Assembly (NCBI GenBank): GCA_027038155.1
Contig: JALVXW010000207.1
Span: 1-35,335 of the forward strand
DNA from: Sulfurovum sp.
Lineage (GTDB): Bacteria; Campylobacterota; Campylobacteria; Campylobacterales; Sulfurovaceae
DNA length: 35,335 bases
Direction: 5' to 3'
The position numbers and the translations under genes were made by a program. Of this stretch, positions 16,678 through 23,481 are shown piece after piece. The notes under the pieces are model-generated. The model saw nothing but the letters and a program-made list of their open reading frames with translations. It was not told the origin of the DNA and made no database searches. Position 1 is the stretch's first letter, and every line of letters starts with the position of its first letter.

Positions 16678-16841
16678 ACCCAAATTATGCAATAGAAATT
16701 ACCAAACTAGCAAAAGTCATTGTACCGTGGGCATTTACAAATAATCATCGATTAACCTAAGGGTTAACCTCAAATTCTTTGCAAACACCCACAGCACAAG
16801 CACTATCGCTAATTTTGGCAATCCTATTGCATAATTTGGGT
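16678..16841. mobile_element. 164-bp imperfect palindrome with TTA duplications, MITE-like
   Basis: The ends ACCCAAATTATGCAATAG and its complement match perfectly. The two halves remain clearly similar inwards, down to a central TTAACC...GGTTAA. Single strands would fold into one hairpin over the whole element. Both flanks are TTA, a possible 3-bp target duplication. It fills the gap between the nadD-rsfS stop and the membrane protein gene, whose stop codon is the right-hand TTA. It is unrelated to copies A and B. Confidence 0.8.
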
Positions 16842-17171
16842 TTAAGCAAAAATCCCATGCCTAGAACCTTCTAAAAATTCTAAAAGTAAAAAGAGTCCTA
16901 TGGTTACTATAGGTGAAAAAATTATCCACCAGTAGTACTTTTCTTTAAAGAGATACCACACTACACCAAACCATGCCAAAATAACTAACAATAGATGTGC
17001 GATATAAAGAGGAATAATTGACCGTGTTAAGTTACCTGCTACTGCCAAAGAGATAATTATGGTAAATGATGCCAGTGTAATAAGTAATTTTTTGGTGTTT
17101 TTGTCTCTAGTATATTTGAAAAAAATAGTAGCCATGGTTATAAGTATAGCTATGATTATTAGTGCTTTCAT
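16842..17171 (-). CDS. Small membrane protein, unknown function
   Basis: An unrecognised 109-aa hydrophobic protein with about four predicted membrane helices (roughly residues 2-18, 29-45, 51-72 and 81-99) and short charged loops (KYTRDKNTKK, FKEKYY). The ATG at 17171 has AAGGA seven bases upstream, so it looks translated. It follows the RHH gene by 18 bp and may be cotranscribed with the PIN/RHH pair. Its stop codon coincides with the end of the palindromic element, so the natural C-terminus may have been changed by that insertion. Confidence 0.6.
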   Translation of the reverse strand: MKALIIIAILITMATIFFKYTRDKNTKKLLITLASFTIIISLAVAGNLTRSIIPLYIAHLLLVILAWFGVVWYLFKEKYYWWIIFSPIVTIGLFLLLEFLEGSRHGIFA

Positions 17172-17189
17172 GGAAATCCTTTAAGGTTC

Positions 17190-17426
17190 TTAGAGTTTAT
17201 CCCTTTCATCAGGAGTCACATTTGGTACTTGCCTTAATGCCTCTACAAAAGATGCTTTTGAAGCTCTTTTTGCTCTTTGTTCTATGATATCTAAGGTTTG
17301 TAACGCAGAGACTTTTTCGCTTAAGGCATTGAGTATAAATTGATTAAGTGAGATTTTTTCATTTGTGCAGACATCATTTATTGCATTTTTTAAATAGTCT
17401 GGCATGCGTAAACTCATTGTTTTCAT
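17190..17426 (-). CDS. Ribbon-helix-helix antitoxin-like protein
   Basis: A 78-aa protein with an N-terminal ribbon-helix-helix: strand MKTMSLRMPDYL, then helices around KNAINDVCTNEKI and SLNQFILNALSEKV. A charged C-terminal tail could bind the toxin. Its start overlaps the end of the PIN gene by four bases (ATGA), so the two are translationally coupled. It probably binds operator DNA and neutralises the PIN protein. The order, toxin first and antitoxin second, is the reverse of most type II modules. Confidence 0.78.
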   Translation of the reverse strand: MKTMSLRMPDYLKNAINDVCTNEKISLNQFILNALSEKVSALQTLDIIEQRAKRASKASFVEALRQVPNVTPDERDKL

Positions 17427-17833
17427 ATTATTTCTCCTATATATTGTAAAAATTCTTTAGGGGTCATCACTTTAAGACCATACTCTAAAGCAGGCTGAAA
17501 ATCTTTACCATTAAGTGTAACAATGATAGAGTGCGATTTTACAGCAAGCTCCAATAAAAAGTCATCATCAACATCTTTGAGCTTGGGTCTCCAAAGATAA
17601 AAAATACTATTTTTATTGCCAATGAGACAAATATAATCTAAAATAGCATCAACATGCACGTCATCCATTTTAGATTTCAGTTTTAATATCTCTTCATACT
17701 CATAAAGCAGTGTCGTCGAGATATGTACCATAAATTTCTTACTGTCTATCATAGATAAGAGTTTATGACTAGCACCCTTATTGGATAATAGAGCTGAAAG
17801 TAATACATTGGTGTCTATTACAATATTTACCAT
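17423..17833 (-). CDS. PIN-domain toxin of the COG1569 type
   Basis: A 136-aa PIN nuclease of the kind annotated as a putative toxin of a toxin-antitoxin system. Acidic residues expected for the metal site are D7 (VIDTNVLLSALLS), a Glu around 45-47 (YEYEEIL), the D89-D91 cluster (DVDDDFLLELA) and D111 (LNGKDF). The likely action is RNA cleavage; the substrate is unknown. The ATG at 17833 has no Shine-Dalgarno and a TATAAT six bases upstream, which suggests a leaderless transcript. Confidence 0.8.
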   Translation of the reverse strand: MVNIVIDTNVLLSALLSNKGASHKLLSMIDSKKFMVHISTTLLYEYEEILKLKSKMDDVHVDAILDYICLIGNKNSIFYLWRPKLKDVDDDFLLELAVKSHSIIVTLNGKDFQPALEYGLKVMTPKEFLQYIGEII

Positions 17834-17839
17834 AATGGT

Positions 17840-17845
17840 ATTATA
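17840..17845 (-). promoter_or_regulatory. -10 box giving a probable leaderless PIN transcript
   Basis: TATAAT on the minus strand, then six bases (ACCATT), then the PIN ATG. Initiation at the usual distance from the -10 would fall on the A of the start codon. The overlapping ATACTGTATATAATAC has partial symmetry and could be an autoregulatory operator. Confidence 0.5.
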
Positions 17846-17890
17846 TACAGTATCATATTAAAATAGTCTAAACCAATATAAACCACTATT

Positions 17891-19588
17891 TTACAACTTA
17901 TCTACAACCTTAATACCTAGTATATCAAGCCCTTGCTTAATTGTCTTAGCTGTAAGATTTGCAAGTTGTAAGCGACTCATCTTAACCTCTTCTTCTACAC
18001 CATCTTTCAAGATAGGGTTTTGTTCATAAAACCGCATAAAGAGTGTTGCGAGTTCATATAAATAGGTGGTAATTTGGTTTGGACTTGCATCTACCGCGGC
18101 ACGGCTTAAGAGATCCTCAAAACGCAACAACATTGTAGCCAATCTATGCTCTAATGCATCACCTATGACAATACTGCCCTCTATAGGTGCATTATACTTT
18201 CTAAAGATACTTTGAATTCTTGCATAGGCATACTGCATATAGAGTGAAGTGTTACCCTCAAATGAAAGCATTTTATCCCAGTTAAAGATGTAGTTAGATT
18301 CACGGTTTATGGAGAGGTCAGCATATTTTACTGCACCTATACCAATAATTTTAGCCAATTCATCTATTTGTTCTGGTGCATACTCCTCTTTATTGTTTAT
18401 GGTCTCCTTAGCTTTAATGACTGCTTCATCAAGGAGGTCTATAAGTTTGACTGTGCCACCATCACGGGTTTTAAATGGTTTACCACTCTTATCCATCATG
18501 GTACCAAAGGCGATGTGTTCAAGTTTTACCTCTTCAGAGACAAAACCTGCCTCTTTTGCAATACGAAATACCTGCTTAAAGTGTCCAGCTTGTCTGGCAT
18601 CTACCACATAAGAGATACGTTTTGCCCCTAAGACTTCTGCTCTATACCATAAAGCGGCAAGGTCAGTGGTTGCATACAGATACCCGCCATCTGCTTTTTG
18701 TACAATCACAGGAACTTCATCACCTTCCAAAAAGACACACTGAGCACCATCGCTCTCTTGCAATATACTTTTGCCAGTCAATGAATCAACAACTTTAGGT
18801 AACATATCATTATAAAAACTCTCTGCACGTACATCATCACGCATAAGATTGACATTTAGCTTCTCGTACACCTCTTCACAGTGACCTAGTGAAATATCTA
18901 TAAACTTTTTCCACAGGTTCAGACAGTGTGCATCACCCGATTGTATCTTAACAACATACTCTCTGGCTTTGTTGGCAAAGTCTGCGTTGGCATCAAACTC
19001 ACCTTTGGCATCTTTGTAAAATTGCTCCAAATCTTTAAGGGTAACTGTGCCATCTTCATCTTTCATCTCAAGATAGGCAATAAGCATTCCAAACTGAGTA
19101 CCCCAGTCACCAATATGGTTTTGGCGTATTACCTCATCTCCCAAAAAGGTAAGAAGGTTTGCCAAAGTATCGCCAATAATGGTTGAACGCAAATGTCCTA
19201 CATGCATCTGTTTGGCCATGTTTGGTCCAGAGTAATCTACTACTACTTTGATAGGGTTCTCTTTTGTGGAGACCCCTACTCTTTCATCCTCTAGAGCACT
19301 TTGGCATTGTGTCGCAATCCAAAGTGGATTTAGCCAAAGGTTAATAAACCCAGGCCCTGCTATCTCTGCTTTAGAGAGCACCCCTGTCAAGTCAAGATGT
19401 TCCACAATGCTTTGGGCTATTGCTCTTGGATTTTTGCCCAGTTTTTTTGAGAGTGCCATAGCACCATTAAACTGATAGTCTCCAAACTCTGGTTTGCTTG
19501 CTTCTGAGACAGACATAGGCTCATGTGCTATACCAGCTTTAGTGAAAGCATCTTTTATAATGTCATTGATGTGTGATTTTAGTTTCAT
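17891..19588 (-). CDS. argS: Arginyl-tRNA synthetase
   Basis: Class I aminoacyl-tRNA synthetase of 565 aa charging tRNA-Arg. The Add1 domain (about 1-110), the HIGH-type motif HVGH (129-132), an MMDKSGKPFKTR region in place of KMSKS, and the C-terminal DALR anticodon-binding domain are all present. The start is ATG 19588, preceded by GGAAA. The frame stays open 26 codons further up to 19666. That extension reads through the repeat (its peptide contains PRRAWERE, typical of spurious extensions) and should not be annotated. It follows tatA on the same strand. Confidence 0.95.
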   Translation of the reverse strand: MKLKSHINDIIKDAFTKAGIAHEPMSVSEASKPEFGDYQFNGAMALSKKLGKNPRAIAQSIVEHLDLTGVLSKAEIAGPGFINLWLNPLWIATQCQSALEDERVGVSTKENPIKVVVDYSGPNMAKQMHVGHLRSTIIGDTLANLLTFLGDEVIRQNHIGDWGTQFGMLIAYLEMKDEDGTVTLKDLEQFYKDAKGEFDANADFANKAREYVVKIQSGDAHCLNLWKKFIDISLGHCEEVYEKLNVNLMRDDVRAESFYNDMLPKVVDSLTGKSILQESDGAQCVFLEGDEVPVIVQKADGGYLYATTDLAALWYRAEVLGAKRISYVVDARQAGHFKQVFRIAKEAGFVSEEVKLEHIAFGTMMDKSGKPFKTRDGGTVKLIDLLDEAVIKAKETINNKEEYAPEQIDELAKIIGIGAVKYADLSINRESNYIFNWDKMLSFEGNTSLYMQYAYARIQSIFRKYNAPIEGSIVIGDALEHRLATMLLRFEDLLSRAAVDASPNQITTYLYELATLFMRFYEQNPILKDGVEEEVKMSRLQLANLTAKTIKQGLDILGIKVVDKL

Positions 19589-19608
19589 AAATTTTCCGTA
19601 ATATCTTT

Positions 19609-19714
19609 CTCGTTCCCATGCTCTGCGTGGGAATGCATACACAGTCTTTGTAAGTAAGGGGAGCAACTTAGCATTTATAGCTTAAATACGTTCCCATTGA
19701 GGACAATGGGAACG
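19609..19714. repeat. REPIN-like pair of hairpins in the argS leader
   Basis: The first hairpin (TTCCCA...TGGGAA, 19613-19633) begins CTCGTTCCCATGC. The second (19689-19714) has a perfect 11-bp stem CGTTCCCATTG with the four-base loop AGGA. The two share CGTTCCCA in opposite orientation and are separated by about 55 bases, which is the layout of a REPIN. It lies between the tatA stop and the argS start. The hairpin nearest tatA could stabilise or terminate the upstream message; no good U-tract follows it. Confidence 0.8.
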
Positions 19715-19726
19715 AGTTTTGAGAAA

Positions 19727-19948
19727 TTAAGCGTTTTCGCTTTTTTTCTCTTCGGTTTTTGCTTCAACTTTTGGTTCTTCAGTTTTAGCAATCTCTTTAG
19801 GCTCTTCATCATCTTCTTTGATGGCCTTTTTAAAGTCTTTTATCCCTTTTCCCATACCTTTTGCAAGATCAGGAATCTTTTTTGCTCCAAAAAGAAGTAC
19901 TACTATCGCCAATACAATAAGTAATTCTGGCATACTTGGCATACCCAT
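19727..19948 (-). CDS. tatA: Sec-independent translocase subunit TatA
   Basis: Pore-forming subunit of the twin-arginine export pathway. The 73-aa protein has an N-terminal membrane helix (about 6-21, PELLIVLAIVVLLFG), the FG hinge, an amphipathic helix (KKIPDLAKGMGKGIKDFKKAI) and a highly charged Lys/Glu tail. The ATG at 19948 is preceded by AAAGGA. It lies 56 bp after gmk, as in Campylobacter (gmk-tatA-argS). Confidence 0.94.
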   Translation of the reverse strand: MGMPSMPELLIVLAIVVLLFGAKKIPDLAKGMGKGIKDFKKAIKEDDEEPKEIAKTEEPKVEAKTEEKKSENA

Positions 19949-20004
19949 GTCTATCCTTTAACATTAATTTCAATAATTATACTGCATTATGTTTAATATT
20001 TCTA

Positions 20005-20619
20005 TTAGGCCAACCACTCAGTAATGAATTTATCCTCATCTTCCCTACTTTGTTTCAATCTGGCTGCTTTAGCCACAATAATAAATTTTCGTGTTGCATC
20101 CTCAATATTATCGTTAATAATTGTAAAATCATACTCCCCTACAGCCCTTATCTCGCTCTTTGCATTTTCAATACGATTTATGATTACAGATTCATCATCG
20201 GTACAACGTGCTCTTAATCTTTTTTCAAGTTCTATTAGCGTAGGAGGTGTAATAAACGCCGATGTTGTAATATCATTCATCTTGGCACGTACCAATCTAT
20301 GCCCCTGTACATCAATATCAAAAATAACCAGTTTTCCCTCTACCAAAGCCTCTCTGACTGGCTTTAATGATGTACCATAATAGTTACCATGTACCTCTGC
20401 ATACTCTAAGAAATTTCCAGCTTTAATATCCTCCTCAAAATCCTCTTTGGTAACAAAAAAATAGTCTACACCATTTTTTTCACCTACCCTTGGATTTCTC
20501 GTAGTGGTTGAGATAGAAAAATAATAGTCACCAATCTCTTCAGAAGCAGCATTGATAATAGTGCTTTTTCCTGCACCACTAGGGCCAGAGAGCACAAGTA
20601 TTGCACCTCTTTTTTGCAT
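20005..20619 (-). CDS. gmk: Guanylate kinase
   Basis: ATP-dependent phosphorylation of GMP to GDP. The 204-aa protein has the P-loop GPSGAGKS (12-19), the GMP-binding region (STTTRNPRVGEKNGVDYFFV, then the YGTS motif) and DIDVQGHRLVR. Its ATG overlaps the TAA of the upstream acidic protein by one base, with AGGGAG upstream, so expression is coupled. Confidence 0.95.
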   Translation of the reverse strand: MQKRGAILVLSGPSGAGKSTIINAASEEIGDYYFSISTTTRNPRVGEKNGVDYFFVTKEDFEEDIKAGNFLEYAEVHGNYYGTSLKPVREALVEGKLVIFDIDVQGHRLVRAKMNDITTSAFITPPTLIELEKRLRARCTDDESVIINRIENAKSEIRAVGEYDFTIINDNIEDATRKFIIVAKAARLKQSREDEDKFITEWLA

Positions 20620-21416
20620 TAACTGTCTCCCTTTAATTTCATAAAAACTTTTATCTTTTTGCCTTGAAGCAATCTTCTCATCTGTTTTTTTCTCAAACCT
20701 TTTTGCAGTATATTTTCTATATTTTTCATCTCCTCTTCGGCAAGGATAATTTTTGATGGTCTATTTTTTCCAGATCTCTTTTTGACTGTTTTTTTATTTG
20801 TACTCAACGCATCTACAATCTCATTCTCTTCTACAATCTCAACACCCTCATCAACAAGCTGTTTTTTAATCAATTCTACTTTTCGCTTTTCTATATCTTC
20901 TTCAGACAAAAGGTCTTCCACTTCATCCTCTTCACTACTCTCTAAAATAGTTTTAATTTTTTCTATCTCATCATTATCCAACACTTTAGGACTCTCTCTA
21001 TCTGACTCTCTATGTATCTCTTCTGTGGGAATCTCTTTTGGTGCATCCAAGATGCTATCTGCATCTTCAGTTGTGTCTACCAAATCTTCTTTTGCTTTGG
21101 TTATGTTTTTCTCAATATTCTCTTTAAAAAATTCTATAATAAAAGAGGGTAAAAATGGTTTCTTTATTGTAAAATCAAAACCTTCTATTGTCTCATTTGC
21201 ATATGAGATAAACACTCTTTTTATATTTTGGGTATGTTGAAAAAAATCCAAAACATCTGTTTCATAAGCAGACTCGTCCACAAATACCATTGCATACTGC
21301 TTATCTTTTATGGCATCCACTGTAGATACCTCCTCAAGTTCTATATCCACTTCGCCTGCACACAATACAAACAGTCTTGAAACTACAGGATTGGTATTGA
21401 TAAGTAATATATGCAT
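20619..21416 (-). CDS. Acidic protein with degenerate receiver domain, upstream of gmk
   Basis: A 265-aa protein of unknown function at the position of the 'highly acidic protein' (Cj1178c) that precedes gmk in Campylobacter jejuni. Residues 1 to about 100 resemble a receiver domain: hydrophobic strand HILLIN, D47 after strand 3, S71, and a KKP motif with K86. The usual N-terminal acidic pair is replaced by N7/N9, so phosphorylation is doubtful. Residues about 110-200 are Glu/Asp-rich and low in complexity; the last 60 residues are Lys/Arg-rich. The start is ATG 21416 because GGAG lies seven bases before it. A TTG at 21428 overlaps that ribosome binding site. Confidence 0.7.
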   Translation of the reverse strand: MHILLINTNPVVSRLFVLCAGEVDIELEEVSTVDAIKDKQYAMVFVDESAYETDVLDFFQHTQNIKRVFISYANETIEGFDFTIKKPFLPSFIIEFFKENIEKNITKAKEDLVDTTEDADSILDAPKEIPTEEIHRESDRESPKVLDNDEIEKIKTILESSEEDEVEDLLSEEDIEKRKVELIKKQLVDEGVEIVEENEIVDALSTNKKTVKKRSGKNRPSKIILAEEEMKNIENILQKGLRKKQMRRLLQGKKIKVFMKLKGDS

Positions 21417-21494
21417 CTTAACTCCCAAAAAATAGTATTGAATTAATTATAGTGTAACTCTGATTAGTATTTGATTTGATAGTATGCTTTAAGG

Positions 21495-21571
21495 TGGTAC
21501 ACCCTGCGAGATTCGAACTCACGACCTTCGGTACCGCAAACCGATGCTCTATCCAGCTGAGCTAAGAGTGC
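21495..21571 (-). tRNA. tRNA-Arg (anticodon GCG)
   Basis: The 77-base cloverleaf includes an encoded CCA. The anticodon stem TCGGT/ACCGA encloses the loop TTGCGGT, giving GCG, which reads CGC and CGU. Acceptor arm GCACTCT/AGGGTGT includes G-U pairs at 1-72 and 5-68. Most bacteria use anticodon ACG (deaminated to ICG) for this box. Confidence 0.93.
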
Positions 21572-21604
21572 ACATTTACATGTAGTAGCGATATTTAGAG
21601 CGAA

Positions 21605-21633
21605 ATTATAGCCAAAAAAACTTTATGTTTCAA
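21605..21633 (-). promoter_or_regulatory. Sigma-70 promoter for tRNA-Arg
   Basis: On the minus strand TTGAAA (21633-21628) and TATAAT (21610-21605) are separated by 17 bases, about 34 bases before the mature tRNA. Confidence 0.75.
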
Positions 21634-21644
21634 ATATTTTGGGA

Positions 21645-21968
21645 CTATTCTTTGTTTTTCAGTTTATCAAACTTGATAATAAGCTCTATTTTTGAAAGTG
21701 GCATACCCAAAGTTTTTGAAATCTGCTCTTTACTCTCTCCTTCATGAATCATTTTCATCACTGTATCAAAAGAAGAGAAATTCTCTACCACATCTTTGAC
21801 TACCATACGTGATGCTTCATAGTTGGCAATTGTAATATCTTTTACCTCTAGGATTTCATGGAGTTTTTGATTTTCACTGCTTAACTTGGCATTTTTACTC
21901 ATAAGTATCCATAAAACAATAGCCAAACATAGCAATAATCCCAAAACAACTATATCTATGATTTCCAC
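21645..21968 (-). CDS. Membrane-anchored coiled-coil protein with HTH-like C-terminus
   Basis: A 107-aa protein of unknown function. A membrane helix at about 5-23 is followed by a coiled coil (about 25-55, KNAKLSSENQKLHEILEVKD). A C-terminal segment, GESKEQISKTLGMPLSKIELII, looks like a helix-turn-helix as in DUF2802-type proteins. The GTG start at 21968 directly abuts the mqnP stop, with GGAGG inside the end of mqnP, so it is translationally coupled to mqnP. It precedes tRNA-Arg. Confidence 0.65.
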   Translation of the reverse strand: MEIIDIVVLGLLLCLAIVLWILMSKNAKLSSENQKLHEILEVKDITIANYEASRMVVKDVVENFSSFDTVMKMIHEGESKEQISKTLGMPLSKIELIIKFDKLKNKE

Positions 21969-22844
21969 TTATATTACCTCCATAATGATACACACCATAA
22001 ATATAAACCCCAAATATCCATTTACTGCAAAGAATGCTTTATCTATTTTGGTAAAATCTTTATTGACGATGTAGTGTTCATATGTTAGCATTATAGCAGA
22101 AAAGAGTACTGCCATGTGTGCCCATAGGTTCAAATGGGCTTCTTGTACAAATAGACTCCAAAACAGTACGGCCAACAGATGAAATAGCCTTGCAATCCAC
22201 ATGGTATTTTTTGCACCAAATTTTGAAGGTATTGAGTGTAGATTGTGAGCTTTGTCAAACGCTATATCTTGCAAAGAGTAGAGCAAATCAAACCCAGCTA
22301 CCCAAAACATCACCCCTGTTGCCAAATAGAGTGACCATAACGTTATCTCTCCAGATACTGCTACCACACCCGCTACAGGAGCCAACCCTAGGCTAATACC
22401 GAGTATAAGATGTGCCAGTGCAGAAAAGCGTTTAAAGAGCGTATAGGCACCCAAAACCAACAAAATAGGCACGGCAAGTTTAAGTGCCAAAGCATTAACA
22501 AAATAGGCTACCACAACAAAGATAACTGCATTGATAACGATAAAACCTAATATTTGCAGGTGCGATACCCTGCCATCTACAGAAGGACGCCCCTTTGTTC
22601 TAGGGTTGAGTCTATCGATATCTCTATCAAGATAACGGTTAACGCCCATAGCAAAATTGCGTGCACTAATGGCTGCGAAGATACCCAAAAAAAACAGTCT
22701 CCACCCAAACCACCCCTCTGCGGCAACCAGCATAGCAATAAAAATAAAAGGCAAAGAGAATATAGAGTGTTTAAACATCACCAACTCAGAAAAGTCATTC
22801 AACAACTTAACAAAACGATTCCCTCTTAACGCTTCACTCCTCAC
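21969..22844 (-). CDS. mqnP: UbiA-family prenyltransferase, probably menaquinone MqnP
   Basis: Integral membrane prenyltransferase of 291 aa. The two Asp-rich prenyl-diphosphate sites of UbiA enzymes are present: NRYLDRDIDR (about 69-78) and the second motif YSLQDIAFD (about 190). About eight to nine hydrophobic helices are predictable. Campylobacterota make menaquinone by the futalosine route and the UbiA homologue there is called MqnP; that assignment rests on taxonomy, not on this sequence alone. The start is GTG 22844 with AGGAG six bases upstream, inside a heptamer repeat. An upstream ATG makes only a five-codon reading frame (MRSEV). Confidence 0.82.
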   Translation of the reverse strand: MRSEALRGNRFVKLLNDFSELVMFKHSIFSLPFIFIAMLVAAEGWFGWRLFFLGIFAAISARNFAMGVNRYLDRDIDRLNPRTKGRPSVDGRVSHLQILGFIVINAVIFVVVAYFVNALALKLAVPILLVLGAYTLFKRFSALAHLILGISLGLAPVAGVVAVSGEITLWSLYLATGVMFWVAGFDLLYSLQDIAFDKAHNLHSIPSKFGAKNTMWIARLFHLLAVLFWSLFVQEAHLNLWAHMAVLFSAIMLTYEHYIVNKDFTKIDKAFFAVNGYLGFIFMVCIIMEVI

Positions 22845-22857
22845 ACTTCACTCCTCA
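22830..22857 (-). repeat. Heptanucleotide tandem repeat over the mqnP start
   Basis: On the minus strand four 7-base units read TGAGGAG, TGAAGTG, TGAGGAG and TGAAGCG. The first supplies the ribosome binding site and the GTG start spans the second/third junction. Change in unit number would move the start or its frame. Confidence 0.7.
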
Positions 22858-22861
22858 TTCA

Positions 22862-23422
22862 TTATGGATGTGGAATTTTAAGTTTTGAATTTAGTGACCA
22901 AGCAATAGCTGTTACCAAAATGGCAATTATGTATCCACTGCCTATTGCACCATATGCCGTAAGCAAATAAAGGACCCATAGTAAAATAGCTCCAAGAGGA
23001 GTAGGCACACCTTCAAAATACTTCTCTACCTCTCCTACATCTACTTTGAGATTAAACTCAACCAAACGTCTTAAGCCATTGATGATATACCAAATAAATA
23101 CAATTCCCAAAATAAGCTCTTCTATGCCCACAACACCCACATACTGTTTTGTCGCATAAAAGAGTAAAAATGCAGGCATTACCACAAACGAAAGAAAGTC
23201 AGCAAAAGAGTCAAGCTGTATGCCAAACTCCGTTGAGAGGTTGTATTTGCGTGCAAGCTTACCATCTGCAATATCGCATGCCCCTCCTATCCATGCCAAC
23301 ACAATAGCCGTAAAAAAATCTCCCTTTACAATAAAATAGATTGCTACAATTCCCATTGTAATATTAAGATACGTAACAATATTGGCGATATTGAAACGAT
23401 TGTTTTTGTCAAATAAATCCAT
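22862..23422 (-). CDS. pssA: CDP-diacylglycerol--serine O-phosphatidyltransferase-like protein
   Basis: Membrane CDP-alcohol phosphatidyltransferase, most likely phosphatidylserine synthase. The 186-aa protein carries the family motif D-x2-DG-x2-AR-x8-G-x3-D-x3-D (DIADGKLAR...GIQLDSFAD, about residues 48-73) and about five to six membrane helices. The start is ATG 23422 with AAGGA upstream. The frame stays open 32 codons further to 23518, but that part overlaps the divergent miaA start and is not convincing. Its stop is 17 bp before mqnP, whose ribosome binding site lies in that gap. Confidence 0.87.
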   Translation of the reverse strand: MDLFDKNNRFNIANIVTYLNITMGIVAIYFIVKGDFFTAIVLAWIGGACDIADGKLARKYNLSTEFGIQLDSFADFLSFVVMPAFLLFYATKQYVGVVGIEELILGIVFIWYIINGLRRLVEFNLKVDVGEVEKYFEGVPTPLGAILLWVLYLLTAYGAIGSGYIIAILVTAIAWSLNSKLKIPHP

Positions 23423-23469
23423 TCTTATCCTTTGGTTAAAAGATAATTTTACCTTGTTTGGGGTTATGG

Positions 23470-23475
23470 TATGAT
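23470..23475 (+). promoter_or_regulatory. -10 box giving a probable leaderless miaA transcript
   Basis: TATGAT, then six bases (TACAAC), then the miaA ATG; no Shine-Dalgarno is present. The geometry is the same as at the PIN gene. Confidence 0.45.
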
Positions 23476-23481
23476 TACAAC

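Noticed and set aside
17834..17862. LexA-like SOS box before the PIN gene
   Set aside because: Only one half (TACTGTATAT) fits the gammaproteobacterial consensus, and Campylobacterota generally lack LexA.
19589..19666. N-terminal extension of ArgS to 19666
   Set aside because: It translates a REP-like repeat, lacks a ribosome site, and ArgS homologues begin at MKLKSHINDI-like sequence at 19588.
22873..22894. Degenerate heptamers (AATTTTA, AGTTTTG, AATTTAG) at the pssA end
   Set aside because: They lie within the coding end of pssA and the units differ too much to call a repeat tract.
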